Shown: positions 10,094-21,564 of the stretch, one piece after another
How positions within the stretch are numbered: position 1 is the stretch's first letter
Layout of the letters: each line of letters begins with the position of its first letter
NCBI GenBank assembly: GCA_963682025.1
Contig: OY821520.1
Span: forward strand, 183,577,036-183,641,035
Direction of reading: 5' to 3'
Source of the DNA: Cordilura impudica
Lineage: Eukaryota; Arthropoda; Insecta; Diptera; Scathophagidae
DNA length: 64,000 nucleotides
The notes under the pieces: generated by a model
The model's input: the letters and a program-made list of their open reading frames with translations, nothing else
What the model was told of the DNA's origin: nothing
Database searches by the model: none
Translations under genes and position numbers: made by a program

Positions 10094-10099
10094 GTAAGT

Positions 10100-10552
10100 T
10101 AGCGCTCGTAAAATTAAGTTTTGGTTTCTATATATTTTTTTTGTGGAAATTTAAAAATTTTTTTTCTTTATATTGTGTGTATGTAATCTGATTTATAGTA
10201 TTCGTAACACACCCACCCAAATTTATTTGAGGTTTCGGTAATTCCTAATTATCCTTTATTTCACAAATTCTCATTAAGGCTTAAGTATGGTTGTTTGTGA
10301 ATTTTTTTAAATCTAAATTTTTCAACACCATTTAATTGGATCATTTTTCAAGCTGCAGAGTGCATTTAATGACTTCGGCTTAATTTAAATAGATTTATAT
10401 AATTTATTTTCGTGTTTAAATGCCAAGACAATAATAGCCTTTATTATAAAAAAATGCAGATACTCCAGATTTTAGGATATTTTAGCATTAAATAACAGAA
10501 AGGGAGGCAATTTACATATTTAAAACCTTTAAATATTTATTATGCAGGTAAA
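10100..10552. other. Presumed start of a long intron, no feature
   Basis: AT-rich sequence after the exon B donor with no coding pattern, no repeat that I recognise and no structured element. Confidence 0.3.
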
Positions 10553-10604
10553 ATTTCTTTAGAATTCGCCAAAATCAAAAGCTTAAGGAGAATTCTAAAG
10601 AAAT
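10553..10604. repeat. 15-bp perfect inverted repeat (hairpin)
   Basis: ATTTCTTTAGAATTC at 10553-10567 is exactly repeated in reverse complement at 10590-10604, with a 22-nt spacer. It lies 10 bp before the inverted-repeat element at 10615 and may be part of the same or an older element. Confidence 0.7.
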
Positions 10605-10605
10605 A

Positions 10606-10780
10606 TGGCCATATGTGACCTTCTCCGAGAAAAGGGACCTAGTGTGTCAAAAAACGGGTTGTGTCAAAAACGGTGGATTCTGGTACCTAAAAGGGGTGTA
10701 GAAACTTTAAATGCGTTTTTTTCTCAAAACTTAATTTTCACACACTAGGTCCCTTTTCTCAGAGAAGGTCACGTATGCAT
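10606..10780. mobile_element. Small inverted-repeat MITE
   Basis: The left arm begins GTGACCTTCTCCGAGAAAAG at 10615 and reaches about 10648. The right arm ends CTCAGAGAAGGTCAC at 10772 and starts about 10738. The arms of about 33 bp differ at one or two positions. Weaker pairing continues outwards. The unit of about 160-175 bp has no coding capacity. Superfamily unknown. Confidence 0.7.
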
Positions 10781-10924
10781 TTGAAGGACTTGTTATGGAA
10801 ACTTATTGAACTCGTAATCAAACTATGAAGCAACTTTAAGAAATACTTATTTATGTATGTACTCGTATGTGCACTAGGGGTATGCACATTTTTAAGCAGT
10901 ATTAGGGCATAGCACCACGTGTTG

Positions 10925-11286
10925 GACAATATTGATTTAATACTAAACAAGTAAGAGTGATAAATTTGACTATGCCGAATCTTTAATAACTTCCACCAGG
11001 GTTTTACGTTCACATTAATATCTGGACTTATTACACTATTTATGACAAGTACATGCCAAATATTTGAAAAGGTAAACAATTTGGTAAACTTAATACTAAA
11101 TTGTTGCAACAAACCACTGAAATTTATAGCATTATAGCATTATAATGCACGATGATGTCCGATTTACCCAATTTTAAAAGGCAACTAACCCGAAATAATG
11201 ACAAACAATATTATCTTAAATTTACCAAAGACGAACAGACGGACATCGCTATAACGAATCGAGTTGTTAAGAGGTTTAATAATATA
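10925..11286 (-). repeat. Decayed dispersed repeat fragment
   Basis: It contains CTATGCCGAATCTTTAATA and ACTTCCACCAGGG, matching (diverged) the reverse complement of 52800-52840, where GGTATCAAAGATTCGGCACA occurs. It also holds CAGACGGACATCGCTAT, the tail seen next to GTCC-type runs in other fly repeats. The frames crossing it have no recognisable protein. Confidence 0.35.
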
Positions 11287-11660
11287 CTAGCAAATTCCAG
11301 TCCTCGAAATTCGAGTGCAAATTCTAGGAAATTTTTTTTCATTAAATAAAGAGCCTAACGGTATGCTAATCAATTATAGCCAATTTGCAAATCAACACAA
11401 TAAACAAACTCATTTTTATTACAACCACATTAACAAATTTAATAAACACACACATAGCATTGTATAATTTTATGTATGTGTTAGTAGCAACTTTAAATAC
11501 AATTTTGTCAAAATAAAGGAAAAAATTTTAAAACCTGTAAATCTGCAAAACGGCTAAAAAGAAATACCTTTCAAATAATATACGTTTGGTCAAAATCGGG
11601 ATAAAATGGTAGAATAAAACATCGGTCACAAGAAATCGCCTAGCCTATTAATATTATAGA
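11287..11660 (-). mobile_element. Helitron-like element, copy 1
   Basis: Read on the minus strand it starts TCTATAATATTAATAGG (11660), preceded by A, and ends in CTAG (11290-11287), followed by T. A perfect hairpin CTCGAA-A-TTCGAG (11303-11315) sits 12 nt inside the CTAG end, as in Helitron 3' ends. It is about 374 bp with no coding capacity. Sister copies lie at 32121-32472 and 34468-34827. Confidence 0.75.
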
Positions 11661-11757
11661 TATACTTTATGGAGTCGCAAATTTATTTTCCGATGCATTG
11701 CAAATGGAATGACAAATTTATATAAACGCTCTGCACAGTGGTGTAGAGGGTATAAAA
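11661..11757 (-). repeat. Fragment of a TATATAAGTTTGTCATT-type dipteran repeat
   Basis: The reverse complement of 11697-11757 matches the head of the elements at 49355 and 58860 (CCCTCCACC...AGAGGGTATATATAAG...GTCATTCCGTTTG) with a few changes. It directly abuts Helitron copy 1. Confidence 0.5.
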
Positions 11758-12965
11758 ATGTTTTTTTTTCATCATTTTGAGAAAATAAGACTTCCCATAC
11801 CTAACGCTCTTACAAAAAAGTCATAGAAAATAAAATAAAATATATTCAAATTAATTTTTTTATTAGTTTATTATTCTTAAAAATTTAAAAGAACATTATG
11901 GTGGGATTCTTTCAATTTCAAAAATGAATTTTGGTTCTGTTGTTGCCGAGAAAGGAGTACACATTCATCATATTTGTTGTTCTTCATTAGAAATCCTAGA
12001 TTTACTTGATTTTTACAAAAAAGCCTTTAATGAAAAATTTCATTGCTTTTGGGTGCGGGAACTTTTTTAGGTTCACGATAGGTCCCTCTTGGGTGATTTA
12101 TAAGAAATATTTTTTTTATTCGCGGCCCATATTTTTCAAGTTATGGACCTAAGAATTATTGTGATTGATTTCTATAAAACTTTATTTAGTATCGGATTTT
12201 GAGCAATATATACAATATATCATTTTAAAGCTTTTGTTAAACATAGCACTATTTCATAAAATGTCCTATTTAATGTGTCCATTAACAAAAACTTAAAAGG
12301 AAGCTAGAACCACAAGCTATATTTTGATTTATATTAAGCTTTACAGAACCGAATATATTAGGCATTTTATTTAGAATTATAACTTTATCATAACTACGAA
12401 ATATCTTTTGTGGTTACTAATCTTCTAGGGAAATTAATCTACATATTAAAAACTTAATTTTTTATACTATTATGTGGGATGTTTAGCCTAATGGCTTCGG
12501 TTTTTCTTTTTAATTAAACTACACACATACATTTTGGAAATATAATATATTATCTTATTTTATATTTATTATATTACGTTTCTTAATAATTATTTTGGTT
12601 TAATTTATTTAATGATTTAAAAATTACCTACAACTTTTCCTACAACTTATGCTAGAGAACTGAACTCTGTCCAAACATATCTATCTACCATTGTCCGACT
12701 TTGTCTGTGTGCTTTATAGTCATATTATTGCCCTACTCATAGCCATAGTGTTTATTATTTGTCCGTGGTCTACTTTTGTAAAAATTTTCGTTATGTTTGA
12801 ATGTACATCCTAAACAAACTTGAAATTTGAAAATAATCGCGTGCGAAGCGATCGCGCTGAAAATCAGTCAAGTCTTGAAAGAAGAAAATAATGAATTGTA
12901 TAATTTTTTTCTTTCGACGGATGATGATATTCTGAAAATCGATTCTGTTCCATTTGTTTTTTTTT
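11758..12965. other. Gene-free AT-rich stretch
   Basis: No coding pattern, inverted-repeat tips or known repeat seen over about 1.2 kb. A small GC island, GCGTGCGAAGCGATCGCGC near 12840, stands out but has no interpretation. Confidence 0.3.
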
Positions 12966-13743
12966 ATACCCTATACCACTATGTGGTTTGGGTATAATGA
13001 CTTTGTGCTGCTGTTTGTAACACCCAAAAATATTTGACCAACACCCATCTTTAATTATACCGATCGAATCAGAATCAATATCTGATTCGATTTAACGATG
13101 TCCGTCCGTCCGTCCGTCCGTCTGTGTGTCCATGTAAAGCTTGTAATCAAACTGCAGGTCGCAAATATAAATATATTTTGATGAAATTTGGTATGTAAGC
13201 TTTTATCGGCCATGGGATAAACGCTATTGAAATTGGTGAGAATCGGTCCATGTTCAGACCTAGCCCCCATACAAATTACCCATATGAAATCGACATAAAT
13301 TGCCATAAGATCCAAATTGTCATATAGATCTTAATCAAATTGGGTTTGTATGCGTTCATTACATCCACTAATGAGTAGTCCAAAAATGATCCCTTTGACC
13401 CCATATAGAGCTGCTTCCCGATCTTCAGTTAAATCAATTAAAAAACAAAAATATTGCACTGATTCTTCTCAAATTTTGTTTGTACATATTTTTGCAAAAT
13501 ACAAGAGACTTTACCAAACATGATCAGGATCGGTCCAAAAATGGACCAAGCCCCTATATAGATACAGCATCCGATATGAACTTTTTCATATCTGCAGCCA
13601 AAAAAATTAATAAAAATCCCACTCAAATTTGGTTTTTGCTTATTTTCTATGTCCAGCTAGTTGGGCCTAAGAGATAGGGTTTCTAAACGCATGGTATAGG
13701 GTATCGTATAGTCGGTCTAGACCGACTATAATTTTCTCACTTG
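12966..13743 (+). mobile_element. GTCC-family repeat, copy A
   Basis: About 778 bp. It starts ATACCCTATACC with the hairpin CCACTATGTGG just inside, carries a GTCCGTCCGTCC run at about 13100, and ends GGTATAGGGTAT, then the hairpin GTCGGTCTAGACCGAC, then TATAATTTTCTCACTTG. A T-run flanks both sides. Minus-strand frames of 86 and 62 codons recur in most copies but look like no known protein. Confidence 0.85.
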
Positions 13744-13938
13744 TTTTTTTGTTGTGTTATTCAAAAACGCCGCATGCGAAATTTTCCGGTTTTTTTAAAA
13801 GGAGATAACTTAGGAATAAACAATTCAGTTTCGAAATAACATGCGAGATAGCAGTTACTGAAAAAAAAAATATATTAGTGGTGAAAATTTTGAACTTACC
13901 AAATTTTTGTACTTTTTGCTTTTGCTTGTCACCTTTTT

Positions 13939-14716
13939 ATACCCTATACCACTATGTGGTTTGGGTATAATGACTTTGTGCTGCTGTTTGTAACAACCAA
14001 AAATATTTGACCTAGACCCATCTTTAATTATACCGATCGAATCAGAATCACTTTCTGAGTTGATTTAACAATGTCCGTCCGTCCGTCCGTCCGTCTGTGT
14101 GTCCATGTAAACCTTGTAATCAAACTGCAGGTCGCAAATATGAATATATTTCGATTAAATTTGGTATATAAGCTTTTATCGGCCCTGGGATGAATGCTGT
14201 TGAAATTAGTGAGAATCGGTCCATGTTCAGAACTAGCCCCCATACAAATTACCCATATGAAATCGACATAAATTGCCATAAGATCCAAATTGTCATATAG
14301 ATCTTACTCAAATTGGGTTTGTATGCGTTCATTACATCCATTAATGAGTAGTCCAAAAATGGTCCCTTTGACCCCATATAGAGCTGCTTCCCGATCTTCA
14401 CTTAAATCTATTAAAAAACAAAAATATTGCACTGATTCTTCTCAAATTTTGTTTGTATATATTTTTGCAAAATACAAGAGACTTTACCAAACATGATCAG
14501 GATCGGTCCATTTTTGGACCTAGTCCCTATATAGATATAGCATCCGATAAGAACTTTTTCATATCTGCAGCCAAAAAAATTAATAAAAATCCCACTCAAA
14601 TTTGGTTTTTGCTTATTTTCTATGTCCAGTTAGTTGGGGCTAAGAGATAGGGTTTCTAAACGCATGGTATAGGGTATCATATAGTCGGTCTAGACCGACT
14701 ATAATTTTCTTACTTG
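13939..14716 (+). mobile_element. GTCC-family repeat, copy B
   Basis: Same ends, both hairpins and GTCC run (about 14072-14090) as copy A, from which it differs by scattered substitutions. It lies only 195 bp downstream in the same orientation and is again flanked by T-runs. Confidence 0.85.
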
Positions 14717-15949
14717 TTTTTATTAAATTAAACAATATCATTTGATAATAATTATACATCCATTCAAAGTTCTGCCGACCAACATGTCCAAGAACCAAAA
14801 TGAAGCATCAAGTTGCACTTCAATAACTCATCTGATTTATTATTGTTAGTTAAAATTAAAATGTTAAAATTTACCTCTATTTCTTTTGCTTGATGACATA
14901 ATCCTTGCTACAAATCAAAGCATCAGAAAGCTTTGATAATAATTATTTTAATTTCAGTAAATTCATTTTCTATTTGCATCATGTTTTAAATTTTTAAATA
15001 GAAAACAATTTGATGTTTTGATTTCCTATTTATAAATTAAACAATATCAGTTTAAATATGTTTTCATTTATCTGGCATCCAAGAGAGGTAATTAACTAGT
15101 TGTGTTTACTCTTTGAGATGTTAGCACATTACTTTGATAATTCCCTCTAAAACTTAGGTAATATAAATAAATTTTAAATAGGGCAAATAAAAAGTGTACA
15201 ACCGTACTTACCAATAATAAACAAAGCTTGTATAATTATTTAAAATCAATATAAAAAAATATAACAAAGTTAGTTTAAATATTTTGATACCAATTTATTT
15301 TTTGTGTGCAGTGAACTAAAACACTTATTTTATTTAATTATACTCAAGTATAAAACGAAGAGAGTTTTGGTAAAAATCAGGCTACTATTATCCTGGAATA
15401 ACAATAATAATCGAATAAGTCCAAATAAATTAAATTGGTAATAGCCGATGATATTTAAGTGATTTTGCTATTATAAAAAGTTTGTATGGCTTCCTGTCTC
15501 CATAATAACTACGGTTACGTTAATTTCCGCCCATTCCTTTAAAATTCTTTGCTTGAGCTGTTTTATTGTGTCAGAGTATTAACTCAATCACACCGTTGCG
15601 GTGTTTTTCATTTATATTGACATAAAAAATGGCAAAGCATCACCACATTGAAACAAAATTTATTTTATTTTCATATCATCACTTTTCAACTGCCATTCTC
15701 TCTCTAATGTTAATTTTTACTAAATCCCTGTGGTGAATACCAATTTTGTAAAAAAAAAAAAAAAAAAAACACATATGTTATTGATGTTTATAGAAAATTT
15801 AATTTTTCCATTTGATTTCACTCACACCTAATAGATATCAAAGAAATAAGAAGAGAATTTTATTTTTTATACAATTAAAAAATAAAACTGATAGGAAACG
15901 TTATAAAAAAAATATGTGCACAAAATGTAAACAATAGAATTGAACAATT
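14717..15949. other. Gene-free AT-rich stretch
   Basis: No gene or element recognised. It includes an A-run at about 15752-15770 and a short HTH-free, stop-rich background. CAATCACACCGTTGCGGTGT at about 15588 is a small hairpin. Confidence 0.25.
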
Positions 15950-16440
15950 TTTTTTTATATTTTTTTCCGCATAGATTGGTTGTGCTCCTTCAAATACTTT
16001 TCGGGGAAGGATAGACCAAAGTTTTATATAAGATTGAGGCCTGGACTGATATTAATACTTCTGCCGTAATATTAATACTTCTTCCAGAATTCGTTAAGCA
16101 TGTGTAGTGTATGTCAGCATTATCCTGCTGAAATGCCCGAGGGAAAGTCTAGGAATAGGTACCCGTTTTATATAAGTTTGCATCAGATTTCAAAATCTAT
16201 GGTACACGTCTAGTCAACAAATATCTACTTCCAAAACACACTTCAGTTTCTGGGAAGTAATTTGAATTTCTCTTGCAATTGTCAAAATTTCCCTCACACT
16301 TCTCTCAGAAATCACTGATTTATCTTCTCAGTACGTTTTCTTGGACGCTCTTTATGGCTTAGATAGTTTCCAGGGGCATTTGCTGATATTTCTTGATGAA
16401 TTTATTTGAAAATCTTCATTAAATTGATGAAACTTACACC
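15950..16440 (-). pseudogene. Decayed Tc1/mariner-type transposase fragment
   Basis: On the minus strand, FQQDNADI (from about 16130) and a relic of SPDLNL (from about 16045) mark the DDE core. Upstream, GRPRKRTEK-like codons (about 16330-16350) recall the region after the helix-turn-helix. Stops and frameshifts abound. No terminal repeats were found. Confidence 0.5.
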
Positions 16441-16854
16441 TAGTAGGAAACTAAAACTAATATGGATACAATTCTTTAATACACAGATGTTATTTTTAAG
16501 AAGAAACATAAAGTCTGCGATTTGTATACTTTGGTTACTTCATTCTAGGAAATGTTTTTTTTTAGTTTTAAAATAAGCCATTGAAGCACAATACATAATT
16601 TAATACAAACATGTATCTGTAAATTTAATAAAAAACTATCATGAGATTATTCATATTTTTTTTATTTATCTCAAAATCTTATTACTCAGCCTTGTATTTA
16701 TAGTAAACAAATTCTCTAGTGAATCCTAAAATTTTATTAATTTTCCTAACATTTATTTTATAATTGACATTCAGTTTTTAATTTTTCAACGACTTAAGGC
16801 TGGATTACCCAACCGTAACTATAACCACAAATCAGCTAATCGAACCTTCTTACA

Positions 16855-18045
16855 ATCGCACCTTAAATACAAAAGTGACACAACTCAAAATTTTCCAAAA
16901 TTGACTTTTTTCCATAAATTAATTCACAGAACACATTTTTAACTACTGCAAAAATTTATTTCTCATAACTATCTTCTTTAACAGGAAAAATGCCGTTATA
17001 TCTGGGACACAACTTGAGATAATATCACTAGTCAAAAGAAAAAATTTCAGTCAGAGAGTCATAACTCAAAATTATATTTTATTTCCACAAACACAATATA
17101 TATTAAAAAAGAAAGTGTAGCAAAACTTTCCCCAAAATGGACATTTTTCATAATAAAACTACATTTTTTATACCCTATACCACTATGTGGTTTGGGTATA
17201 ATGACTTTGTGCTGCTGTTTGTAACAACCAAAAATATTTGACCTACACCCATCTTTAATTATACCGATCGAATCAGAATCACTATCTGATTCAATTTAAC
17301 GATGTCCGTCCGTCTGTGTGTCCATGTAAAGCTTGTAATCAAACTGCAGGTCGCAAATATGAATATATTTTGACGAAATTTGGTATTTGATCTGTTATCG
17401 GCCAGGGGATGAACGCTATTGAAACTGGTGAGAATCGGTCCATGTTCAGACCTAGCCCCCATACAAATGACCCCTATGAAATCAACATAAATTGCCATAA
17501 GATCCAAATTATCATACAAATCTTAGTCCAATTGGGTTTGTATATATATATTACATCCATTATTTAGTAGTCCAAAAATGATCCCTATTGGACAACTCTT
17601 AGTCATAGGCCCCATATAGAGCTGCTTCCCGATCTTCATTTAAATCTATCAAAAAACAAAAATATTGCACTGATTCTTCTCAAATTTTGTTTGTATATAT
17701 AGTTTTGCAAAATACTTTACCAAACATGGTCAGGATCGGTCCATTTTTGGGCCCATTCCCCATATAGATATAGCATCCGATATGAACTTTTTCATATCTG
17801 CAGCCGAAAAAATTAATAAAAATCCCACCAAAATTTGGTTTATGCTTATTTTCTATATGCAGTTAGTTGGGCCTGAGAGATAGGGTCACTAAGCGCATGG
17901 TATAGGGTATCGTATAGTCGGTCTAGACCGACTATAATTTTCTTACTTGTTTAAATAATACAATAATTTTTACATATACAGTTTTTTGCCTCTACTGAAT
18001 ATTTGAAAATTTTGAGTTGTGTCACTTTTGTATTTAAGGTGCGAT
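16855..18045. repeat. 41-bp perfect inverted repeat flanking GTCC copy C
   Basis: 16855-16895 and 18005-18045 are exact reverse complements over 41 bp (ATCGCACCTTAAATACAAAA... and its complement). Between them lie AT-rich sequence with shorter ACACAACTCAAA/ACACAACTTGAG relics and GTCC copy C (17170-17949). Subtracting the insert leaves a unit of roughly 410 bp, the size of a MITE. Confidence 0.65.
17170..17949 (+). mobile_element. GTCC-family repeat, copy C
   Basis: Typical ends (ATACCCTATACC and CTTACTTG), both hairpins, but the microsatellite is contracted to GTCCGTCCGTCTG. It contains an insertion relative to copies A and B (CCCTATTGGACAACTCTTAG at about 17582) that is shared in part with copies F and G, so it belongs to a second subfamily. 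Confidence 0.85.
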
Positions 18046-18318
18046 ATGTACAACACATTAGACGATTTCCAGTATTAATGTAGGATTCAGTTGCCATTTT
18101 TTGGCATGTATTGAACAAAAAAAAAAAAAAAAAAAAAAATATATGGTCTAAACCAGCGCTGTCCAACTTTTCGGCACATGTGTGCCAATTTTATCTTTTT
18201 GTAGGTTTGGCGGGCCAGTATACTTTAAATTTTAATTAAAAGTCATTATAATTTTTTTAGTATTTTATTAGTTCATAGTTCAAGAAAATAAAGAAAAAAA
18301 ATATTAACATAATTATTA

Positions 18319-20125
18319 TTAATATGAAAACTGCTTATTTATATGGGCAGCTACAAGAACATCGATATATATATCAATTTTAGTTGAAGAAATTCTTAAA
18401 ATTTCTTCTAGTGTTTTGTCGGCCATTGAATTTCTTTATTTAGATTTGATATATTTCATGTCAGAAAATGCTCGTTCACAAATATATGTACTACCAAACA
18501 TAGAAATTAATTTTAAGCCCAAATCGCGCAATTTTGGATATTTGTTGTTTGGAAACATTTTGAATAAATTTACCCCAGTCTCCAGCCTTGATTTAAAAAA
18601 TTCGTCAGCTTGCAATTCACATAATTCCATTTGATATTTAATATCGGTTTCTTCAACGTCGATGGTAGTCGGATTATTAAATAATTTTAGTTCTGGTTTA
18701 ATTGCATCAAAATCAGAAAATCTGGCATCAAAATCTTCAATCAATTTGTCCAACATGAGGACATGATCTTTCAAGTTTAATTGTTGACCGATTTCTTGTA
18801 TTTCGATAGCAAGTTCATTACTCGAAGTGCACCAAATTGTTATTGATCAAATGCGACCGAAGCAAACGTAACTTATTGCGGAATCCGATGATATGGCTTA
18901 CCAAATGACTTATGTTTTGGTCTTTGCCTTGCAAGTTTTTGTTCAAAACATTCAAATATTCGGTAATATCTGCTAAAAATGCTAGTGAAATTAAAAATGT
19001 TTTTTCATTAAAACTGGCTATAAATGACGAATCCAATTCTGTTTCCATAAGAAAAAGTTTAATTTCTTTACGAAGTTGAAAAAATCTTTTAAGGCATTTC
19101 CCTGCACTTAACCAGCGAACTTGGCTATGCAAAAGTAGATCACCATATCCGGCATCAAGTTCTTCGAGAAATTGTTTAAATTTACGATGGATGAGTGCAC
19201 GGTTTCCGCCTCTTATTGCATTTGTTATTTTAATAACTGTACGCATCCTGCAACTTAATCCCATAATGTTTCCACATAAAGCTTGCTGGTGAATAATGCA
19301 ATGCAACATTTGACAATTAATACCATTTTGTTTTAGCAGTCCAGCGAGTCCTATATTTTTCCCAACCATTGATTTTGCTCCATCAGTTACAATGGCAGTG
19401 CATTTTTCAAAACCACCATACATGCAAACAACATTTTTGAGTTCCTCATAAATATCTACACCTTTTGTTGTTGAATGTAGGGAAGCCAATTTCAGTAACT
19501 GCTCCGAAACATTAAAATCTACATCCACTGTTCGTACAAAAATCAGCATTTGACTGATATGGGATATGTCGGTGCTTTCATCAAGCGCAATTGAAAAATA
19601 TATACAATTTTTTACTATGTCGGCTAATTTTTCAACTAAGAAGGAGTCCATTTTTAAGATTCGTCTTGCAACAGTTTGGTGAGAAAGAGAAATTGACTCG
19701 AATTGTTTTGCCATTTTATTATCTCCAAATGCTTGAGCCATTTTGATTACACACTTCTTAATAATTTCAACATCAGTAAATGGCTTTTTGGCTTTGGCAA
19801 TTTCTTTTGCAACTGCATAAGAAGCATAAACAGATGCATCCTGAGCCTTACATGCGAAGGTGATAATTGATGTTTGCTGCTTAAATTGTTTTTTAAAATT
19901 TCCAAGTATGACGATTCTCGACTCACGATTATATTGCGAATATTTGTCTGCATGCTGTGAATGATAATGACGCTTCAAATTATATTCTTTACATATAGTA
20001 GTATTCATCCGGCATATCAAACACACATAACTTTCTTTCTGCTTCACAAACATATAATCAATTTCCCATCGTTCTTTAAATTCCCGATTCTCACTCGTAA
20101 TTTTTCGTATTTTTTTTGCACTCAT
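18319..20125 (-). pseudogene. hAT transposase (GTF2IRD2/ZBED-like), one frameshift and one nonsense codon
   Basis: The minus-strand frame from 20125 runs 435 codons: a BED-type finger (CLICRMNTTICKEYNLKRHY and H-Q-H), then the RNase-H-like core (SIALDESTDISHISQML with the first Asp, VTDGAKSMVGK, MLHCIIHQQALC, VRWLSAGKCLKRFF). It breaks at about 18818. One base out of frame it continues LAIEIQEIGQQLNLKDH and then 112 codons ending in the hAT dimerisation motif (YPKLRDLGLKLISMFGSTYI, CERAFSDMKYIKSK). A TAA then sits where the family has Tyr. Past it the frame reads RNSMADKTLEEILRIS to a stop at 18319. Only these two lesions separate it from an intact protein, suggesting recent activity. Confidence 0.9.
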
Positions 20126-20282
20126 TTTATGATTTTAATAAAATAAGTTCGCTTAAAATAATAACAAACGAAAAAATTAAAAAAAAAAATTAAATACCAA
20201 ATTTTTTAATTGCACTTACCTAATTTTATGTGTATGTTAAGCAAAAATAATTTCACAATAAAAACAATCAAACACGCTTTTA

Positions 20283-21564
20283 ACGGGTGATTTTTTAAGA
20301 GCTTGATAACTTTTTTTAAAAAAAAAACGCATAAAATTTGCAAAATCTCATCGGTTCTTTATTTGAAACGTTAGATTGGTCCATGACATTTACTTTTTGA
20401 AGATAATTTCATTTAAATGTTGACCGCGGCTGCGTCTTAGGTGGTCCATTCGGAAAGTCCAATTTTGGGCAACTTTTTCGAGCATTTCGGCCGGAATAGC
20501 CCGAATTTCTTCGGAAATGTTGTCTTCCAAAGCTGGAATAGTTGCTGGCTTATTTCTGTAGACTTTAGACTTGACGTAGCCCCACAAAAAATAGTCTAAA
20601 GGCGTCAAATCGCATGATCTTGGTGGCCAACTTACCGGTCCATTTCTTGAGATGAATTGTTCTCCGAAGTTTTCCCTCAAAATGGCCATAGAATCGCGAG
20701 CTGTGTGGCACATGTCAACCAAGTTCAGTTCTTCCATTTTTGGCAACAAAAAGTTTGTTAGCATCGAACGATAGCGATCGCCATTCACCGTAACGTTGCG
20801 TCCAACAGCATCTTTGAAAAAATACGGTCCAATGATTCCACCAGCGTACAAACCACACCAAACAGTGCATTTTTCGGGATACATGGGCAGTTCTTGAACG
20901 GCTTCTGGTTGCTCTTCACTCCAAATACGGCAATTTTGCTTATTTACGAAGCCATTCAACCAGAAATGAGCCTCACCGCTGAACAAAATTTGTCGATAAA
21001 AAAGCGGATTTTCTGCCAACTTTTCTAGGGCCCATTCACTGAAAATTAGACGTTGTGGCAGATCGTTCGGCTTCAGTTCTTGCACGAGCTGTATTTTATA
21101 CGGTTTTACACCAAGATCTTTGCGTAAAATCTTCCATGTGGTCGAATAACACAAACCCAATTGCTGCGAACGGCGACGAATCGACATTTCACGGTCTTCA
21201 GCAACACTCTCAGAAACAGACGCAATATTCTCTTCTGTACGCACTGTACGCATTCGTGTGGTTGGTTTAATGTCCAATAAAGTAAACTGAGTGCGAAACT
21301 TGGTCACAATCGCATTAATTGTTTGCTCACTTGGTCGATTATGTAGACCATAAATCGGACGTAAAGCGCGAAACACATTTCGAACCGAACACTGATTTTG
21401 GTAATAAAATTCAATGATTTGCAAGCGTTGCTCGTTAGTAAGTCTATTCATGATGAAATGTCAAAGCATACTGAGCATCTTTCTCTTTGACACCATGTCT
21501 GAAATCCCACGTGATCTGTCAAATACTAATGCATGAAAATCCTAACCTCAAAAAAATCACCCGT
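20283..21564 (-). mobile_element. mariner-type element nested in the hAT element
   Basis: The tips ACGGGTGATTTTTT (20283) and its complement AAAAAATCACCCGT (to 21564) are flanked by TA on both sides (20281-20282, 21565-21566). It is 1282 bp long with one long open frame on the minus strand. It interrupts the hAT sequence upstream of its transposase ATG. Confidence 0.95.
20390..21451 (-). CDS. mariner-type transposase, open frame but missing catalytic residues
   Basis: 353 codons without interruption. It opens with a helix-turn-helix (RLQIIEFYYQNQCSVRNVFR) and a second DNA-binding segment (RRRSQQLGLCYSTTWKILRK). In the catalytic domain, the first Asp position reads FSGEAHFWLNG (Gly159 where the family has Asp). 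The segment that should hold the QQDGA motif and the second Asp is absent: LVDM (to residue 247) runs straight into CHTARDSM, an in-frame loss of about eight codons. The third motif, DLTPLDYFLWG (Asp286), is present, and the end HLRRSRGQHLNEIIF is typical. The reading frame is intact but the protein should be unable to cut DNA. It could still bind terminal repeats. Confidence 0.9.
   Translation of the reverse strand: MNRLTNEQRLQIIEFYYQNQCSVRNVFRALRPIYGLHNRPSEQTINAIVTKFRTQFTLLDIKPTTRMRTVRTEENIASVSESVAEDREMSIRRRSQQLGLCYSTTWKILRKDLGVKPYKIQLVQELKPNDLPQRLIFSEWALEKLAENPLFYRQILFSGEAHFWLNGFVNKQNCRIWSEEQPEAVQELPMYPEKCTVWCGLYAGGIIGPYFFKDAVGRNVTVNGDRYRSMLTNFLLPKMEELNLVDMCHTARDSMAILRENFGEQFISRNGPVSWPPRSCDLTPLDYFLWGYVKSKVYRNKPATIPALEDNISEEIRAIPAEMLEKVAQNWTFRMDHLRRSRGQHLNEIIFKK

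Noticed and set aside
10759..11112. 117-codon minus-strand frame
   Set aside because: It spans the end of a MITE and a dispersed repeat tail; AT-rich with no family resemblance.
11152..11349. 65-codon plus-strand frame
   Set aside because: It crosses from a decayed repeat into Helitron copy 1; no domain and no conservation in the sister copies.
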